A stretch of 14,718 bases of DNA from Fusobacteriales bacterium (GTDB lineage Bacteria; Fusobacteriota; Fusobacteriia; Fusobacteriales; Leptotrichiaceae). This document shows positions 6,027 to 14,569 of this stretch, one piece after another. The notes under the pieces were generated by a model. It was given only the letters and a program-made list of their open reading frames with translations, was not told where the DNA came from and searched no databases. The stretch is taken from assembly GCA_031285605.1 (NCBI GenBank), contig JAITVW010000225.1, positions 1 through 14,718 on the forward strand. Reading direction: 5' to 3'. The translations under genes and the position numbers were made by a program. Each line of letters starts with the position of its first letter. Position 1 is the stretch's first letter.

Positions 6027-7373
6027 TCAGAGCATTAGTTTATTTTTTATAGTATTTGCAATTCTGGAAATACTTCCTGCCCCCATAAACAAATAAACAT
6101 TTTCACCGCTGTTATCATTCAGTACATGATCCGATATTTCTTCTTCATTGTAAACTCTTGTACTGCCTCCTATAAGTTCGGCCAGTTTCTCGGAACTTAT
6201 ATTATATGTATTTTCCTCTTCAGCACTGTAAATAGGAAGAAGGTATACTTCATCGGCCAGTTTCAGACTTTCGGCGAATTCATTCAGAAAAAAATTTGTT
6301 CTGCTGTATCTGTGCGGCTGAAAAATAACTGTAATTTTACCGGTTTCTATTTTTTTTGCGGCATTAATGGTAGCAGTTATTTCTGTGGGGTGATGAGCAT
6401 AATCATCTATTATCTTTACAGATTTATCATAAAGTATCTGGTATCTTCTGTTTGCTCCCCTGAAATTATACAGATATTCTTTTACTTTATCTACATTACA
6501 TAAAAACTCATGTGCAAGGTATATTACTCCCAGTGAATTAGAAATATTGTGTTCTCCTGGAATACTAAGTCTGAATTTTCCCAGACTTTCCCCGTTTTTC
6601 ACTACTTCATAATGCGATTCCCTGTTTTTATATTCTATATTTGATGCATAAATATCTGCACTCTCATCGTTTATACTATACCATATAATATTTTTATTTT
6701 TCAAATTTAATTTTTTTATTTCATGGCAGTCTTTGTTTAAAACTACGATATCACTGGTCTTGTCAATGAATTCCTCAAAAGATTTTTTTATATTTTCATA
6801 AGAGCCGTGATTTTCCAGATGATCTGCCTCCACATTTGTCACTATCGAATATGACGGAGTCAGATATAAAAACGAATTATCGCTTTCATCTGCTTCAGCT
6901 ATAAAATATTCGGAATTTCCTACTTTGCTGTTACTTCCTATTTCGGGTATTATCCCTCCCACTACTATGCAGGGATCCTTTTCAAGCATTGTTATCCCGA
7001 GCATAGAGCTTGTAGTTGTCTTCCCGTGTGTTCCTGCTATTGCAATTCCTTTTGAATTATTCATTAACAGTGCCAGTAATTCTCCCCTTTTTATTTTTCT
7101 TATGTTATTATTTACTGCATATTTATATTCAGGATTATTTTCCTTAATCGCACTGGAATATACGAAGAGATCTATGTTTTTTCCTTCGAGGTTTTCAGCT
7201 TCCTGTCCTATGAACAGCCCCACACCCATATCTCTTAACTGCTTCGAAATTGGTTTTTCCGCTATATCCGAACCATATACATTGTATCCTTTAGTTACCA
7301 TTATTTTAGCAAGACCGCTCATTCCTATTCCGTTAATTCCGCTAAAAAAGATTGTTTTTGCTCCTTCGCTCAT
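6027..7373 (-). CDS. murC: UDP-N-acetylmuramate--L-alanine ligase
   Basis: ATP-dependent Mur ligase that adds the first amino acid, L-alanine, to UDP-MurNAc. It has 448 residues. The N-terminal UDP-binding domain shows GINGIGMSGLA (12-22). The ATP loop is GTHGKTTT (114-121). AEADESDNSF (159-168) and NVEADHLENHG (180-190) carry the usual acidic and histidine residues of MurC, and DDYAHHPTE (323-331) opens the C-terminal domain. HGKT rather than NGKT in the P-loop separates MurC from MurD and MurF. The ATG overlaps the murG stop as ATGA, with AGGAG close upstream, so translation is coupled. Confidence 0.98.
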   Translation of the reverse strand: MSEGAKTIFFSGINGIGMSGLAKIMVTKGYNVYGSDIAEKPISKQLRDMGVGLFIGQEAENLEGKNIDLFVYSSAIKENNPEYKYAVNNNIRKIKRGELLALLMNNSKGIAIAGTHGKTTTSSMLGITMLEKDPCIVVGGIIPEIGSNSKVGNSEYFIAEADESDNSFLYLTPSYSIVTNVEADHLENHGSYENIKKSFEEFIDKTSDIVVLNKDCHEIKKLNLKNKNIIWYSINDESADIYASNIEYKNRESHYEVVKNGESLGKFRLSIPGEHNISNSLGVIYLAHEFLCNVDKVKEYLYNFRGANRRYQILYDKSVKIIDDYAHHPTEITATINAAKKIETGKITVIFQPHRYSRTNFFLNEFAESLKLADEVYLLPIYSAEEENTYNISSEKLAELIGGSTRVYNEEEISDHVLNDNSGENVYLFMGAGSISRIANTIKNKLML

Positions 7374-8443
7374 TTCTCCTCCAAGTCTATGTGTTTAACA
7401 ATAGAACATACAGCATTTCCTTTTTTCAGGGTTTTTAGATTTTCACTCATAAAATCCAGTATATCAGGCTGTTTTATTTCCAATAACGCCTCATCTATCG
7501 CATCACTTACATTTTTATTTTCAAAAATTTTAGTTCCGTTTACAAATTCTATTTCCTCTGCATTTTCTTTCTGCCCGACAAAATCATAAGGTATCACTAT
7601 AGAAGGCTTCTCCAGCTGTATCAGTTCAGAAACAGTAGATGCCCCGGCACGGCACAGAACCATATCCGCCGCACTCATAATGTCCGCCGCATTATCAAAA
7701 TAAGGAAGAACTACGGCACTTCCGTAATCAGTTATTTTGGAAATTACTTCCTCAAACAGGTCTTTCCCTGTTCCCCAGAATAATCTCAGGTTTTTCATTT
7801 CCTGTATTTGATTCCACTTTTTCAAGACTGCCTCATTTATATTTTTGGCTCCCAAACTTCCGCCTATTATAAACAGTACTTTTTCTCCTTCACTAATCCC
7901 CAGCTTTTCTCTTTCCTTTGCTTTCTCCTTATGATAAAATTCTTCCCTCAAGGGATTCCCGGTTACTATAAATTTTTCCCTGTATTTTCCGGGAATACTG
8001 TTTAGAGTATTTCTAAAAGCAAGAAAAACTTTTTTGGACCCTTTATAAAATTTTTTATTAGCCAGTCCCATAATACTATTCTGTTCCTGAAGATAATACG
8101 GGATCCTCAAAAATTTTGCAGCCAGAATCACGGGAATTGATATATAATTGCCGAATCCTATTACTTTGGTTACTTTTTCTCTTCGGAGAATTCTAACAGA
8201 TCTCAGAGTTCCCTTTAATATTTTGAATACTGCCGATACGGATTTCAGCGGCACTATATCCAATCCGATGAATCTGTAGCCTTCATTAGGAACTATTGTT
8301 TTTTCCATTCTGTGTGACGTCCCAATAAATAATACATCTATATTTTTATCTTTTAGCCTTTTGGCTATCGCAAGGGCTGGATATATATGTCCTCCTGTTC
8401 CCCCTGTCGTCAAAACCACTTTTTCCTTTTTATTCATCTTCAT
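7370..8443 (-). CDS. murG: Lipid II synthase (UDP-GlcNAc transferase MurG)
   Basis: Peripheral membrane glycosyltransferase (GT28) on the cytoplasmic face that adds GlcNAc to lipid I to form lipid II. It has 357 residues. The N-terminal G-loop is GGTGGHIYPALA (14-25), the acceptor-side motif is QEQN (120-123), the second G-loop is GGSLGA (194-199), and the donor-site motifs RAGAST and VSELIQLEKPSIVIPY follow. After this the sequence reads DFVGQKENA where many MurG proteins have PxAxxxHQxxNA. The start at 8443 overlaps the ftsW end by 14 bases. A second ATG two codons in, at 8437, has better spacing to the GAGG and may be the real start. Confidence 0.97.
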   Translation of the reverse strand: MKMNKKEKVVLTTGGTGGHIYPALAIAKRLKDKNIDVLFIGTSHRMEKTIVPNEGYRFIGLDIVPLKSVSAVFKILKGTLRSVRILRREKVTKVIGFGNYISIPVILAAKFLRIPYYLQEQNSIMGLANKKFYKGSKKVFLAFRNTLNSIPGKYREKFIVTGNPLREEFYHKEKAKEREKLGISEGEKVLFIIGGSLGAKNINEAVLKKWNQIQEMKNLRLFWGTGKDLFEEVISKITDYGSAVVLPYFDNAADIMSAADMVLCRAGASTVSELIQLEKPSIVIPYDFVGQKENAEEIEFVNGTKIFENKNVSDAIDEALLEIKQPDILDFMSENLKTLKKGNAVCSIVKHIDLEEK

Positions 8444-9539
8444 TTACCTCGTCTATATTATTAATCACATTAATTACTATACCCAAAGCTGCCATAATTA
8501 CTATAGTGGAACTTCCTCCATAGCTTATCAGCGGCAGAGTAATCCCTGTCGACGGAATAACTCCGGTAACTACAAACATATTTGCCAAAGCCTGTGTTAT
8601 AAAAAGTACCATTATACCAAATACTAGATACTTTCCGAAATAATCCCTTGTTTTATTTATTGTCATTATCATTATTAATAAAATAAAGAAATATATTCCT
8701 ATTAAAACAAAGCATCCTATAAGTCCGAATTCTTCCGCATAAGTGGAAAAAATATAATCTGTATGTCTCTCAGGAAGATAAAAATACTTTTGAAGTCCGT
8801 TCCCGTAGTGTCTTCCTATTACTCTTCCGCTCCCTATGGCTATAAGAGACTGTCTTGCCTGATATCCCACATCATTTCCGTCTTTATTAAAACCTGTAAG
8901 ATAATGGAATATTCTTCTTCTTCTGTACTCGGAATGCATTATTCCAAAAGCTCCGAGTGCCATAAACCCGAGAAAGAATACAATAAGCTGTTCTATTTTT
9001 ACTTTTGAAACAAAAATCATGGAAAAGCCTATTACAAATAATATTGCCGCCGAACTAAACGATTTTTCCATAAAAATTAAAACTATAAATATAAATAACG
9101 GTACGACCGCAGCTATAAGTATTTCAAGGCTTTTATATTTTTTATCCTTATAATATTCCAATGCCCCCGACAAATAAATGATAAAAGTAATTTTTGCCAC
9201 TTCCGAAGGCTGTATCGCTATAGGTCCTAAAACAAGCCATCTTTTGGCACCGTTTACTTCTTTACCTATAATTAAAACCAGAACAAGAAGTACAAGACCG
9301 CCGAGAAAGAACAGTCCTCTTATTTTCTTATATCTCTTATAATTTATTCTGGAAGCCGCAATCATGAAGAATCCCCCTGCAGTTATCCATATCAGCTGTC
9401 TTATTATAAAGTAGTAATAATTCCTGTACTCGTGCAGTCCTGATGTAAAACTGACGCTAAACATCATAGCAATCCCAATTACTGTTAAAATCATTATTGA
9501 TATTATAAACGTAATTGACAAGGTTCTTTTCTCTTTCAA
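8430..9539 (-). CDS. ftsW: Septal peptidoglycan polymerase FtsW (SEDS family)
   Basis: Multipass membrane glycosyltransferase that polymerises lipid II at the septum with a class B PBP. It has 369 residues and about ten membrane segments. Family motifs are GAKRWLVLGPIAIQPSEVAK (97-116), YQARQSLIAIGSGRVIG (226-242), the extracellular loop LPERHTDYIF with the likely catalytic aspartate D261, and the C-terminal GVIPSTGITLPLISYGGSS. It could in principle be the paralogue RodA, but the C-terminal motif and the place between murD and murG favour FtsW. The start codon is TTG at 9539, directly after the murD stop, with AGGAG eight bases upstream. Its class B PBP partner (FtsI) is not in this window. 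Confidence 0.96.
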   Translation of the reverse strand: MKEKRTLSITFIISIMILTVIGIAMMFSVSFTSGLHEYRNYYYFIIRQLIWITAGGFFMIAASRINYKRYKKIRGLFFLGGLVLLVLVLIIGKEVNGAKRWLVLGPIAIQPSEVAKITFIIYLSGALEYYKDKKYKSLEILIAAVVPLFIFIVLIFMEKSFSSAAILFVIGFSMIFVSKVKIEQLIVFFLGFMALGAFGIMHSEYRRRRIFHYLTGFNKDGNDVGYQARQSLIAIGSGRVIGRHYGNGLQKYFYLPERHTDYIFSTYAEEFGLIGCFVLIGIYFFILLIMIMTINKTRDYFGKYLVFGIMVLFITQALANMFVVTGVIPSTGITLPLISYGGSSTIVIMAALGIVINVINNIDEVNEDE

Positions 9540-10877
9540 TTATCTATCTCCTATAATTTGATTTGTAAGCTCTTTAAAAATCCTTCCCCTGTCCTCAAAA
9601 TTTTTAAACTGGTCAAAACTGGAAGTCGCCGGAGAGAACAAAACTACCTGTTCTTTTGAAAAATCTAAATTATCTTTTATATCATTCAAAACATTTTCCA
9701 ATGTTTTAAGATTTTTATACCGTGTATATTTTTTATCTTTCAGTTCTTTTTCAAGAATATCCGAAGTTTGTCCGATTAAATATACAAACTCCGCTTTTTC
9801 CGCTATTTTATCAATTAATTCTTTATTAGAGGCTTGTTTATCGTATCCTCCGCAAATTAATACCGTTGATTTCCCAAATGCTTCTATTGCTTTAATTGTC
9901 GACTCAGAATTCGTTCCTTTGGAATCGTTAATAAAAACCGTTTTCCCTTTTTCAAAGAAATTTTCCAGTCTGTGTTCCAGAGGTTTTGTAGAAGACAGGA
10001 ATGACTTCATTACTTCTATGCCTACATTGAGAATCATTCCCACAGAAACGATAAACAGTATATTCTCAAGGTTATGCTTTCCCTTTAGGGATAATTCCGA
10101 GGTTTTCATAAGAGGAATTACCTGTGAATTATTATCTGTCACATAAATAATCCCGTCTTTTTGAAATACATCTGCTTTTTTCTCATCACTCAGAAAAATC
10201 CTTTTTGCTTTTATTTTATCATCTATATCTTTATTTTCCGAGATAATTCTTAGTATTTCTTTATCGTCAAGATTTATCAATGCATAGTCATTTTCATTCT
10301 GATGATCAAATATATTAAATTTTGTTTTATAATAATCGTCCAGTGAATTATATCTTGTCAGATGATCCGGCGTCAAATTTATTATTCCTGCTATATACGA
10401 GTATATTTCTGGATCATTTTCCAGCTGATAGCTGCTTAATTCCAAAACAATATAATCAGGCTCTTTTCCGCTACTAACCAGTTTTGCAAAAGAAAATCCT
10501 GCATTACCCGCAAGCTCGGCATCAAATCCGGCTTCCTTCAAAAGCTCGTATATTTTTGTAGCAGTAGTTGTTTTCCCGTTTGTTCCTGTAATCGAAATAA
10601 TTTTAGCTTTTTTATCCATATACCTGTATGCCAGATCTATCTCTGATATTACACTTATCCTTAAGCTGTCTGCTTTTTTCAGAAGTTCCGCATCCCATGG
10701 TATTCCGGGACTTTTTACAATAAATTCTATCTTCTGCTCGTCGATTATCTTAATTCCTTCTTCGCTTTTTATACCGGTTTTATCATCTACAAGAAAAACA
10801 TTGTATCCTTTTTTTTCAAGTAATTGCCTAGCTCCGTGCCCGCTTAGCCCCGCTCCGAATACTATTGCATTTTTCAT
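9540..10877 (-). CDS. murD: UDP-N-acetylmuramoylalanine--D-glutamate ligase
   Basis: Mur ligase that adds D-glutamate as the second residue of the peptide stem. It has 445 residues from ATG at 10877. It shows an N-terminal nucleotide-binding fold (VFGAGLSGHGARQLL), KSPGIPWD near 55-62, the ATP loop GTNGKTTT (98-105), LELSSYQLE, INLTPDHLTRY and the C-terminal FSPATSSFDQFKNFEDRG, which is specific for MurD. An in-frame GTG one codon earlier (10880) is a possible alternative start, as AAGGA lies seven bases from the GTG and ten from the ATG. It follows mraY by about 16 bases, where mraY ends in tandem TAA stops, and abuts the ftsW start. Confidence 0.98.
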   Translation of the reverse strand: MKNAIVFGAGLSGHGARQLLEKKGYNVFLVDDKTGIKSEEGIKIIDEQKIEFIVKSPGIPWDAELLKKADSLRISVISEIDLAYRYMDKKAKIISITGTNGKTTTATKIYELLKEAGFDAELAGNAGFSFAKLVSSGKEPDYIVLELSSYQLENDPEIYSYIAGIINLTPDHLTRYNSLDDYYKTKFNIFDHQNENDYALINLDDKEILRIISENKDIDDKIKAKRIFLSDEKKADVFQKDGIIYVTDNNSQVIPLMKTSELSLKGKHNLENILFIVSVGMILNVGIEVMKSFLSSTKPLEHRLENFFEKGKTVFINDSKGTNSESTIKAIEAFGKSTVLICGGYDKQASNKELIDKIAEKAEFVYLIGQTSDILEKELKDKKYTRYKNLKTLENVLNDIKDNLDFSKEQVVLFSPATSSFDQFKNFEDRGRIFKELTNQIIGDR

Positions 10878-10893
10878 CACTAATCATTCCTTA

Positions 10894-11982
10894 TTATCTT
10901 AATTTTAAAATCAAAAAAGTCAGTAAAGCCATCAATATCGAAATTATCCAAAACCTTATGGTTACCTTGGTTTCAGGAATTCCCAAAAGCTCAAAATGAT
11001 GATGTATAGGTGCCATTCTGAATACACGTTTTCCAAACTTTTTATAATGCCATACCTGTATCATTACTGATAAGGCTTCTACTATAAATATAAACCCTGC
11101 TACAGGAAGCAAAAGCTCCTGTTTTATGAAAATTACCACTATTCCGAGAACTCCTCCCAGCGTAAGTGATCCCGTGTCTCCCATAAATACCTGTGCCGGA
11201 TAAAAATTATACCATAAAAAACCGATTGACGCTCCTATGATTGATACGAGATATACCAGTATTTCTCCGGCTTCCTTTACATAAAAAAGATTCAGATAGT
11301 CCGCATATTTTATATGTCCTGTAAGATATGTTATTATTGCCAGAGTAGCACACACAATGATAATAGGTCCTGTTACAAGTCCGTCAAGTCCGTCGGTAAG
11401 ATTTACTGCATTTGAAGACCCTATTATTACCACTGCCATAAAGACAAAAAATAATGCGGGTGTAATATAAAAATATGAATTTTTTATTATTGGATTTACT
11501 ATTGAAAAATCTACTCTCGAACTGATAAGTCCGTATTTATAAATAAAAATAAATGTCAGTATTGTTATAATAAGCTGCCCTAATATTTTCTTCTTACTCG
11601 AAAGTCCTTTTTTATACTTTGTAAGCTTTAGATAATCATCGTAAAACCCTATTGTACTAAACAAAATAGTTATAAAAAATAAAAAGACAATAAATTTATT
11701 TGAGAAATTCCCGCAAACCGCAGTAGCAAATAAAATAGCCCCTATGATAAGAAGTCCTCCCATTGTCGGTGTCCCTGATTTTGAAAAATGAGATTGCGGT
11801 CCCTCTTCTCTGACAGTATCTCCGTATTTTTTCTTTTTCAGCCATGCTATAAAAGGTTTTCCAAGTATCAAAACAAAGAGTAATGCCAGAAAAAAGGATA
11901 TCGAAGCCCTTATTGTGATAGATTTAAATATTCTCAGGATTTTCAAATCCTCAAAAAACAATTGATGTAATAAATACAGCAT
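10894..11982 (-). CDS. mraY: Phospho-N-acetylmuramoyl-pentapeptide-transferase
   Basis: Integral membrane enzyme that moves phospho-MurNAc-pentapeptide onto undecaprenyl phosphate, making lipid I. It has 362 residues and about ten membrane segments. It shows GTPTMGGLL (70-78), the acidic DDYLKL (115-120) with KKGLSSKKK, NLTDGLDG (194-201), MGDTGS (267-272) and the IHHHFE loop (326-331), all conserved around the Mg2+ and nucleotide site. The ATG lies four bases after the murF stop. Its ribosome site (GGAAGGA) is inside the murF end. Confidence 0.98.
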   Translation of the reverse strand: MLYLLHQLFFEDLKILRIFKSITIRASISFFLALLFVLILGKPFIAWLKKKKYGDTVREEGPQSHFSKSGTPTMGGLLIIGAILFATAVCGNFSNKFIVFLFFITILFSTIGFYDDYLKLTKYKKGLSSKKKILGQLIITILTFIFIYKYGLISSRVDFSIVNPIIKNSYFYITPALFFVFMAVVIIGSSNAVNLTDGLDGLVTGPIIIVCATLAIITYLTGHIKYADYLNLFYVKEAGEILVYLVSIIGASIGFLWYNFYPAQVFMGDTGSLTLGGVLGIVVIFIKQELLLPVAGFIFIVEALSVMIQVWHYKKFGKRVFRMAPIHHHFELLGIPETKVTIRFWIISILMALLTFLILKLR

Positions 11983-11986
11983 TTTA

Positions 11987-13294
11987 TTAATTTCCTTCCT
12001 CTATAATTTCTTCTAATCTCATACCTCTAGACCCTTTCAGCAGGACTGCAAGCTTTTCGGAATCATATTCTCTGAGCTTTTCTCTGATAACAGACTTATC
12101 TTCAAAATGAAAAACATTCATATCTTTGATTTTTTCATAAAGATTTTTCATCAAAGGACCATATAGCAATATTTCATTTTGCTTTGTATTTCTCAGTATT
12201 TTTTCCAGTTCCTCATGAAATTCAGCATCCTTCTCGCCAAGCTCCAGCATATCACCTAATACAACTACTTTATACCTGTCATTATAAATATCCGAAAATG
12301 TAAGAACGGCTTTTTCCATTGAAATGGGGCTGGCGTTGTATGCGTCATTAATATATATAATGTTGCCGTTTTCTATTTTTTGAAATCTCATTGCTGTAAG
12401 CCTTATATTTTTAAATTCATCGGCAAGATTTTCAGTCTTTATTCCAAATTCTTCAGATATCGCTGTGCCAAATAAAAGATTTAGAATATTATGCTCGCCT
12501 ATAAGATTAGTCTCAAGAGTAAGCCTGTCATTCAGGTCAAATTTTGTACCATCGCCGCTTAAATTTATATTTTTTGCTCTGTAATCGGCAGTGCTTTTCC
12601 CTTCTGCCGAAACCTTTATCCCGGAAATATTACCTAAAAAAGGATCATCGCTGTTTAAAAACATTTTAGCTTTCACATGCTTTATAATCTCGCTTTTCGC
12701 TTTAAAAACATTTTCCCGGCTTCCCAAAAACTCAAGGTGAGAGTCACCTATATTAGTAATAATCCCGTAATCAGGTTTTGCAATGGCAGCAAGCAGATCT
12801 ATTTCACCAAAACCGCTCATCCCCATCTCCAAAACTAAAAAATCATCGGAATTTTCAGCACGTAACAAAGAAACAGGCAATCCTATATGATTATTTAAGT
12901 TGCCTTCAGTTTTTTTTCCTTTATACTTAACAGACAACAGCTGGTATATAATATCTTTTACCGTTGTTTTTCCATTACTTCCTGTAATTCCAATTATTTT
13001 CAAATCTAATGTATTTCTCCAATTTTCAGCAAATTTTTGCAAAAATTTAATACTGTCATTTACTAAAAATGTTTTTGGATAAGATATATTTTTTGTCTTA
13101 TCGTCGTATATAACATATGCTCCTTTTTCTGCCGCTTCCTGAATATAGCTATTACCGCCTCTGATAGCTATAAACACATCATTTTCCCGTGCTTCACCCG
13201 AATTAATTAAAACGTCATTTATCTTCGGAATATTTGAAAAATTAGAAATTCCAAATTCTTCAAGTGTCATTTTAAAGATATAATTTTTTTTCAT
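11987..13294 (-). CDS. murF: UDP-MurNAc-tripeptide--D-alanyl-D-alanine ligase
   Basis: Mur ligase that adds D-Ala-D-Ala to give UDP-MurNAc-pentapeptide, the substrate of MraY encoded next. It has 435 residues. It shows a MurF-type N-terminal domain with NDVFIAIRGGN (38-48), the ATP loop GITGSNGKTT (102-111), GNLNNHIGLP, VLEMGMSGFGEI and, in the C-terminal part, NDAYNASPISM, a MurF hallmark. MurE is excluded because its lysine or diaminopimelate recognition motif is absent. The ATG has GGAG ten bases upstream. It is the first gene of the cluster here, with a strong promoter about 37 bases ahead, so no upstream murE is co-transcribed. Confidence 0.97.
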   Translation of the reverse strand: MKKNYIFKMTLEEFGISNFSNIPKINDVLINSGEARENDVFIAIRGGNSYIQEAAEKGAYVIYDDKTKNISYPKTFLVNDSIKFLQKFAENWRNTLDLKIIGITGSNGKTTVKDIIYQLLSVKYKGKKTEGNLNNHIGLPVSLLRAENSDDFLVLEMGMSGFGEIDLLAAIAKPDYGIITNIGDSHLEFLGSRENVFKAKSEIIKHVKAKMFLNSDDPFLGNISGIKVSAEGKSTADYRAKNINLSGDGTKFDLNDRLTLETNLIGEHNILNLLFGTAISEEFGIKTENLADEFKNIRLTAMRFQKIENGNIIYINDAYNASPISMEKAVLTFSDIYNDRYKVVVLGDMLELGEKDAEFHEELEKILRNTKQNEILLYGPLMKNLYEKIKDMNVFHFEDKSVIREKLREYDSEKLAVLLKGSRGMRLEEIIEEGN

Positions 13295-13330
13295 AATTTA
13301 ATAACTCCATTTTTAGTGTATAACTAAATA

Positions 13331-13359
13331 ATTATACCACTTAATATATAATTTATCAA
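13331..13359 (-). promoter_or_regulatory. Promoter of the dcw cluster, upstream of murF
   Basis: On the minus strand, -35 TTGATA (13354-13359), a 17-base spacer and a perfect -10 TATAAT (13331-13336) preceded by TGG, an extended -10. The -35 directly touches the T run of the preceding terminator. Confidence 0.85.
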
Positions 13360-13384
13360 TAAAAAAATCAGACTTTCAAGTCTG
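13360..13384 (-). terminator. Terminator of the gmhB operon, adjoining the murF promoter
   Basis: On the minus strand CAGACT (13379-13384) pairs with AGTCTG (13369-13374) around a TGAA loop, followed by A and seven T (13361-13367). It insulates the dcw promoter from gmhB transcription. Confidence 0.75.
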
Positions 13385-13407
13385 TATACGGAATTTTTTT
13401 TCATCTG

Positions 13408-13427
13408 TAAAAATACCTGCATTTTTA
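13408..13427. repeat. Short A/T hairpin
   Basis: TAAAAAT (13408-13414) and ATTTTTA (13421-13427) are exact inverted copies around ACCTGC. With only A/T pairs it may be chance, but it lies between two other hairpins in the same spacer. Confidence 0.3.
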
Positions 13428-13453
13428 TATCAAAAAAAAATATTAAATAAACT

Positions 13454-13491
13454 AAAAATATTGATTTTCATAATCGAAAAACAATATTTTT
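13454..13491. terminator. Long A/T-rich hairpin downstream of gmhB
   Basis: AAAAATATTG (13454-13463) pairs with CAATATTTTT (13482-13491). After one A-A mismatch, TTTTC (13465-13469) pairs with GAAAA (13476-13480) around a six-base loop. Runs of T follow on either strand. It could be a first terminator for gmhB, about 50 bases past its stop, ahead of the cleaner one at 13360-13384. Confidence 0.5.
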
Positions 13492-13542
13492 TTATGCAAT
13501 TATTAAATTAAAAATGTAAAGAATAAAATTATAAAATGAAAA

Positions 13543-14085
13543 CTATAAAGTTTCAGCAAAATCCAGAATATTATCAAAACTTAAGAAATCAAAATTTAGT
13601 CCTTTAAGTGACTCTTCACGTCCATGTCCTGTACGCAGAAAAATCGGTTTTATTCCCAGTTTATCTGCCGGAATAAGGTCACTGACCTTATCACCAAGCA
13701 TATAAGTATTCTCAGTATCTATGTCTAATTCTTTTATCGCTTTTTCAAACAAAAGTGTTCCCGGCTTTCTGCACTCACATTTTGTTTTATAACTTCCTAT
13801 ACCGTCTGTATGATGAGGACAATAATAAGTTTTTTCTATAATAATACCTTTTTTTTTCAGATCATTTTCTAAAAAAGAACTCAACTTTAGAAAATCCTCC
13901 TCACTGTAGTAACCTCTTCCAATCCCTGACTGATTAGTAATTACAGCAAGTTTATAGCCTTTTTTCTGAAAAATTTCAAGTGCTTTTATTACACCAGACT
14001 CATATTCAAAATCTTCTATTTTATAAAGGTAATCTTTTTCTATATTTATAGTACCGTCTCTATCCAATAAAATATACTTATCCAT
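13543..14085 (-). CDS. gmhB: D-glycero-D-manno-heptose 1,7-bisphosphate 7-phosphatase (HAD family)
   Basis: HAD-type phosphatase that removes the 7-phosphate in the ADP-heptose pathway, used for LPS inner core or other heptose glycans. It has 180 residues from ATG at 14085. The nucleophile motif is DRDGTIN (D8 and D10), motif II is TNQSGIGRGYY (50-60), and the GmhB zinc loop is CPHH (89-92) with CEC (103-105) before RKPG. Motif IV is GDKVSD (131-136), with LRTGHG near 150. The zinc cysteines separate it from other HAD phosphatases such as the histidinol-P type, though a GmhB-like enzyme with another sugar phosphate is possible. ATGATG at the start overlaps the upstream stop. AAGGAG is two bases from the first ATG (14088) and five from the second, so I chose the second. 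Confidence 0.9.
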   Translation of the reverse strand: MDKYILLDRDGTINIEKDYLYKIEDFEYESGVIKALEIFQKKGYKLAVITNQSGIGRGYYSEEDFLKLSSFLENDLKKKGIIIEKTYYCPHHTDGIGSYKTKCECRKPGTLLFEKAIKELDIDTENTYMLGDKVSDLIPADKLGIKPIFLRTGHGREESLKGLNFDFLSFDNILDFAETL

Positions 14086-14519
14086 CATAACTCCTTATTA
14101 AAATATTTATACTTTATGAGTTCATTCTTTTTTCGGCTTTTTATCTCTATTATAAAAACAATATCGGAGTTATCCGCTTCCACCCTGCCCATATATACAT
14201 CATCGCCGCATATATATTCTCCAGTAATAAGAGTATTAGGCTCCCATTTTGAAAAAGTAAATATTTTTTCATATTCATTATTTCTAAAATGCCAAAATTC
14301 CAGCACATTATCATCATTAAGAACCCACATCTTTTTATCTTCGTAACTAAGCCTGTCATCTATGGTAATTCTGTCCAGAAAGAATATTTTATTATCTTCA
14401 CAGATAACTGATGTTTTTCCTGTTCCTCTGTAATTCCAGTTCATTTCTGAATTCCCCATACTTGACGACATAAAAACTAATTTATCAATATTTTTAAATA
14501 ATTCAGATATCTCTTTCAT
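14085..14519 (-). CDS. Small protein, possibly lipocalin-like (DUF6314-type)
   Basis: A 144-residue soluble protein with no signal peptide or membrane segment. It reads as alternating short strands with many aromatic and acidic residues, which suggests a small beta barrel. NWNYRGTGKTS near residue 27 and the late GEYICGDDVYMG followed by SRKKNELIKYKYF resemble the pattern of the DUF6314 lipocalin-like family (glycine-rich start, H/Y-x-C-x-x-D-x-Y near the end, K-rich last strand). This is from memory and not tested. Its ligand and role are unknown. GGAGG lies eight bases before ATG, and a strong promoter lies about 50 bases upstream. The stop TGA overlaps the gmhB start, so the two are translationally coupled, and this gene is the first of the pair. 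Confidence 0.75.
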   Translation of the reverse strand: MKEISELFKNIDKLVFMSSSMGNSEMNWNYRGTGKTSVICEDNKIFFLDRITIDDRLSYEDKKMWVLNDDNVLEFWHFRNNEYEKIFTFSKWEPNTLITGEYICGDDVYMGRVEADNSDIVFIIEIKSRKKNELIKYKYFNKEL

Positions 14520-14569
14520 TGCAGCCGCCTCCGATATAATTAGTAATATTAAAATTTACTTCTAACATA

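Noticed and set aside
6925..7398. 157-codon open frame antisense to murC
   Set aside because: It mirrors the murC N-terminal coding sequence and has no initiation signals; hydrophobic content comes from the complementary codons.
14118..14359. Open frames on both strands within the lipocalin-like gene (14150-14359 minus, 14116-14346 plus)
   Set aside because: Both lie wholly inside the 144-codon frame, which alone has a ribosome site, a promoter and stop-start coupling to gmhB.
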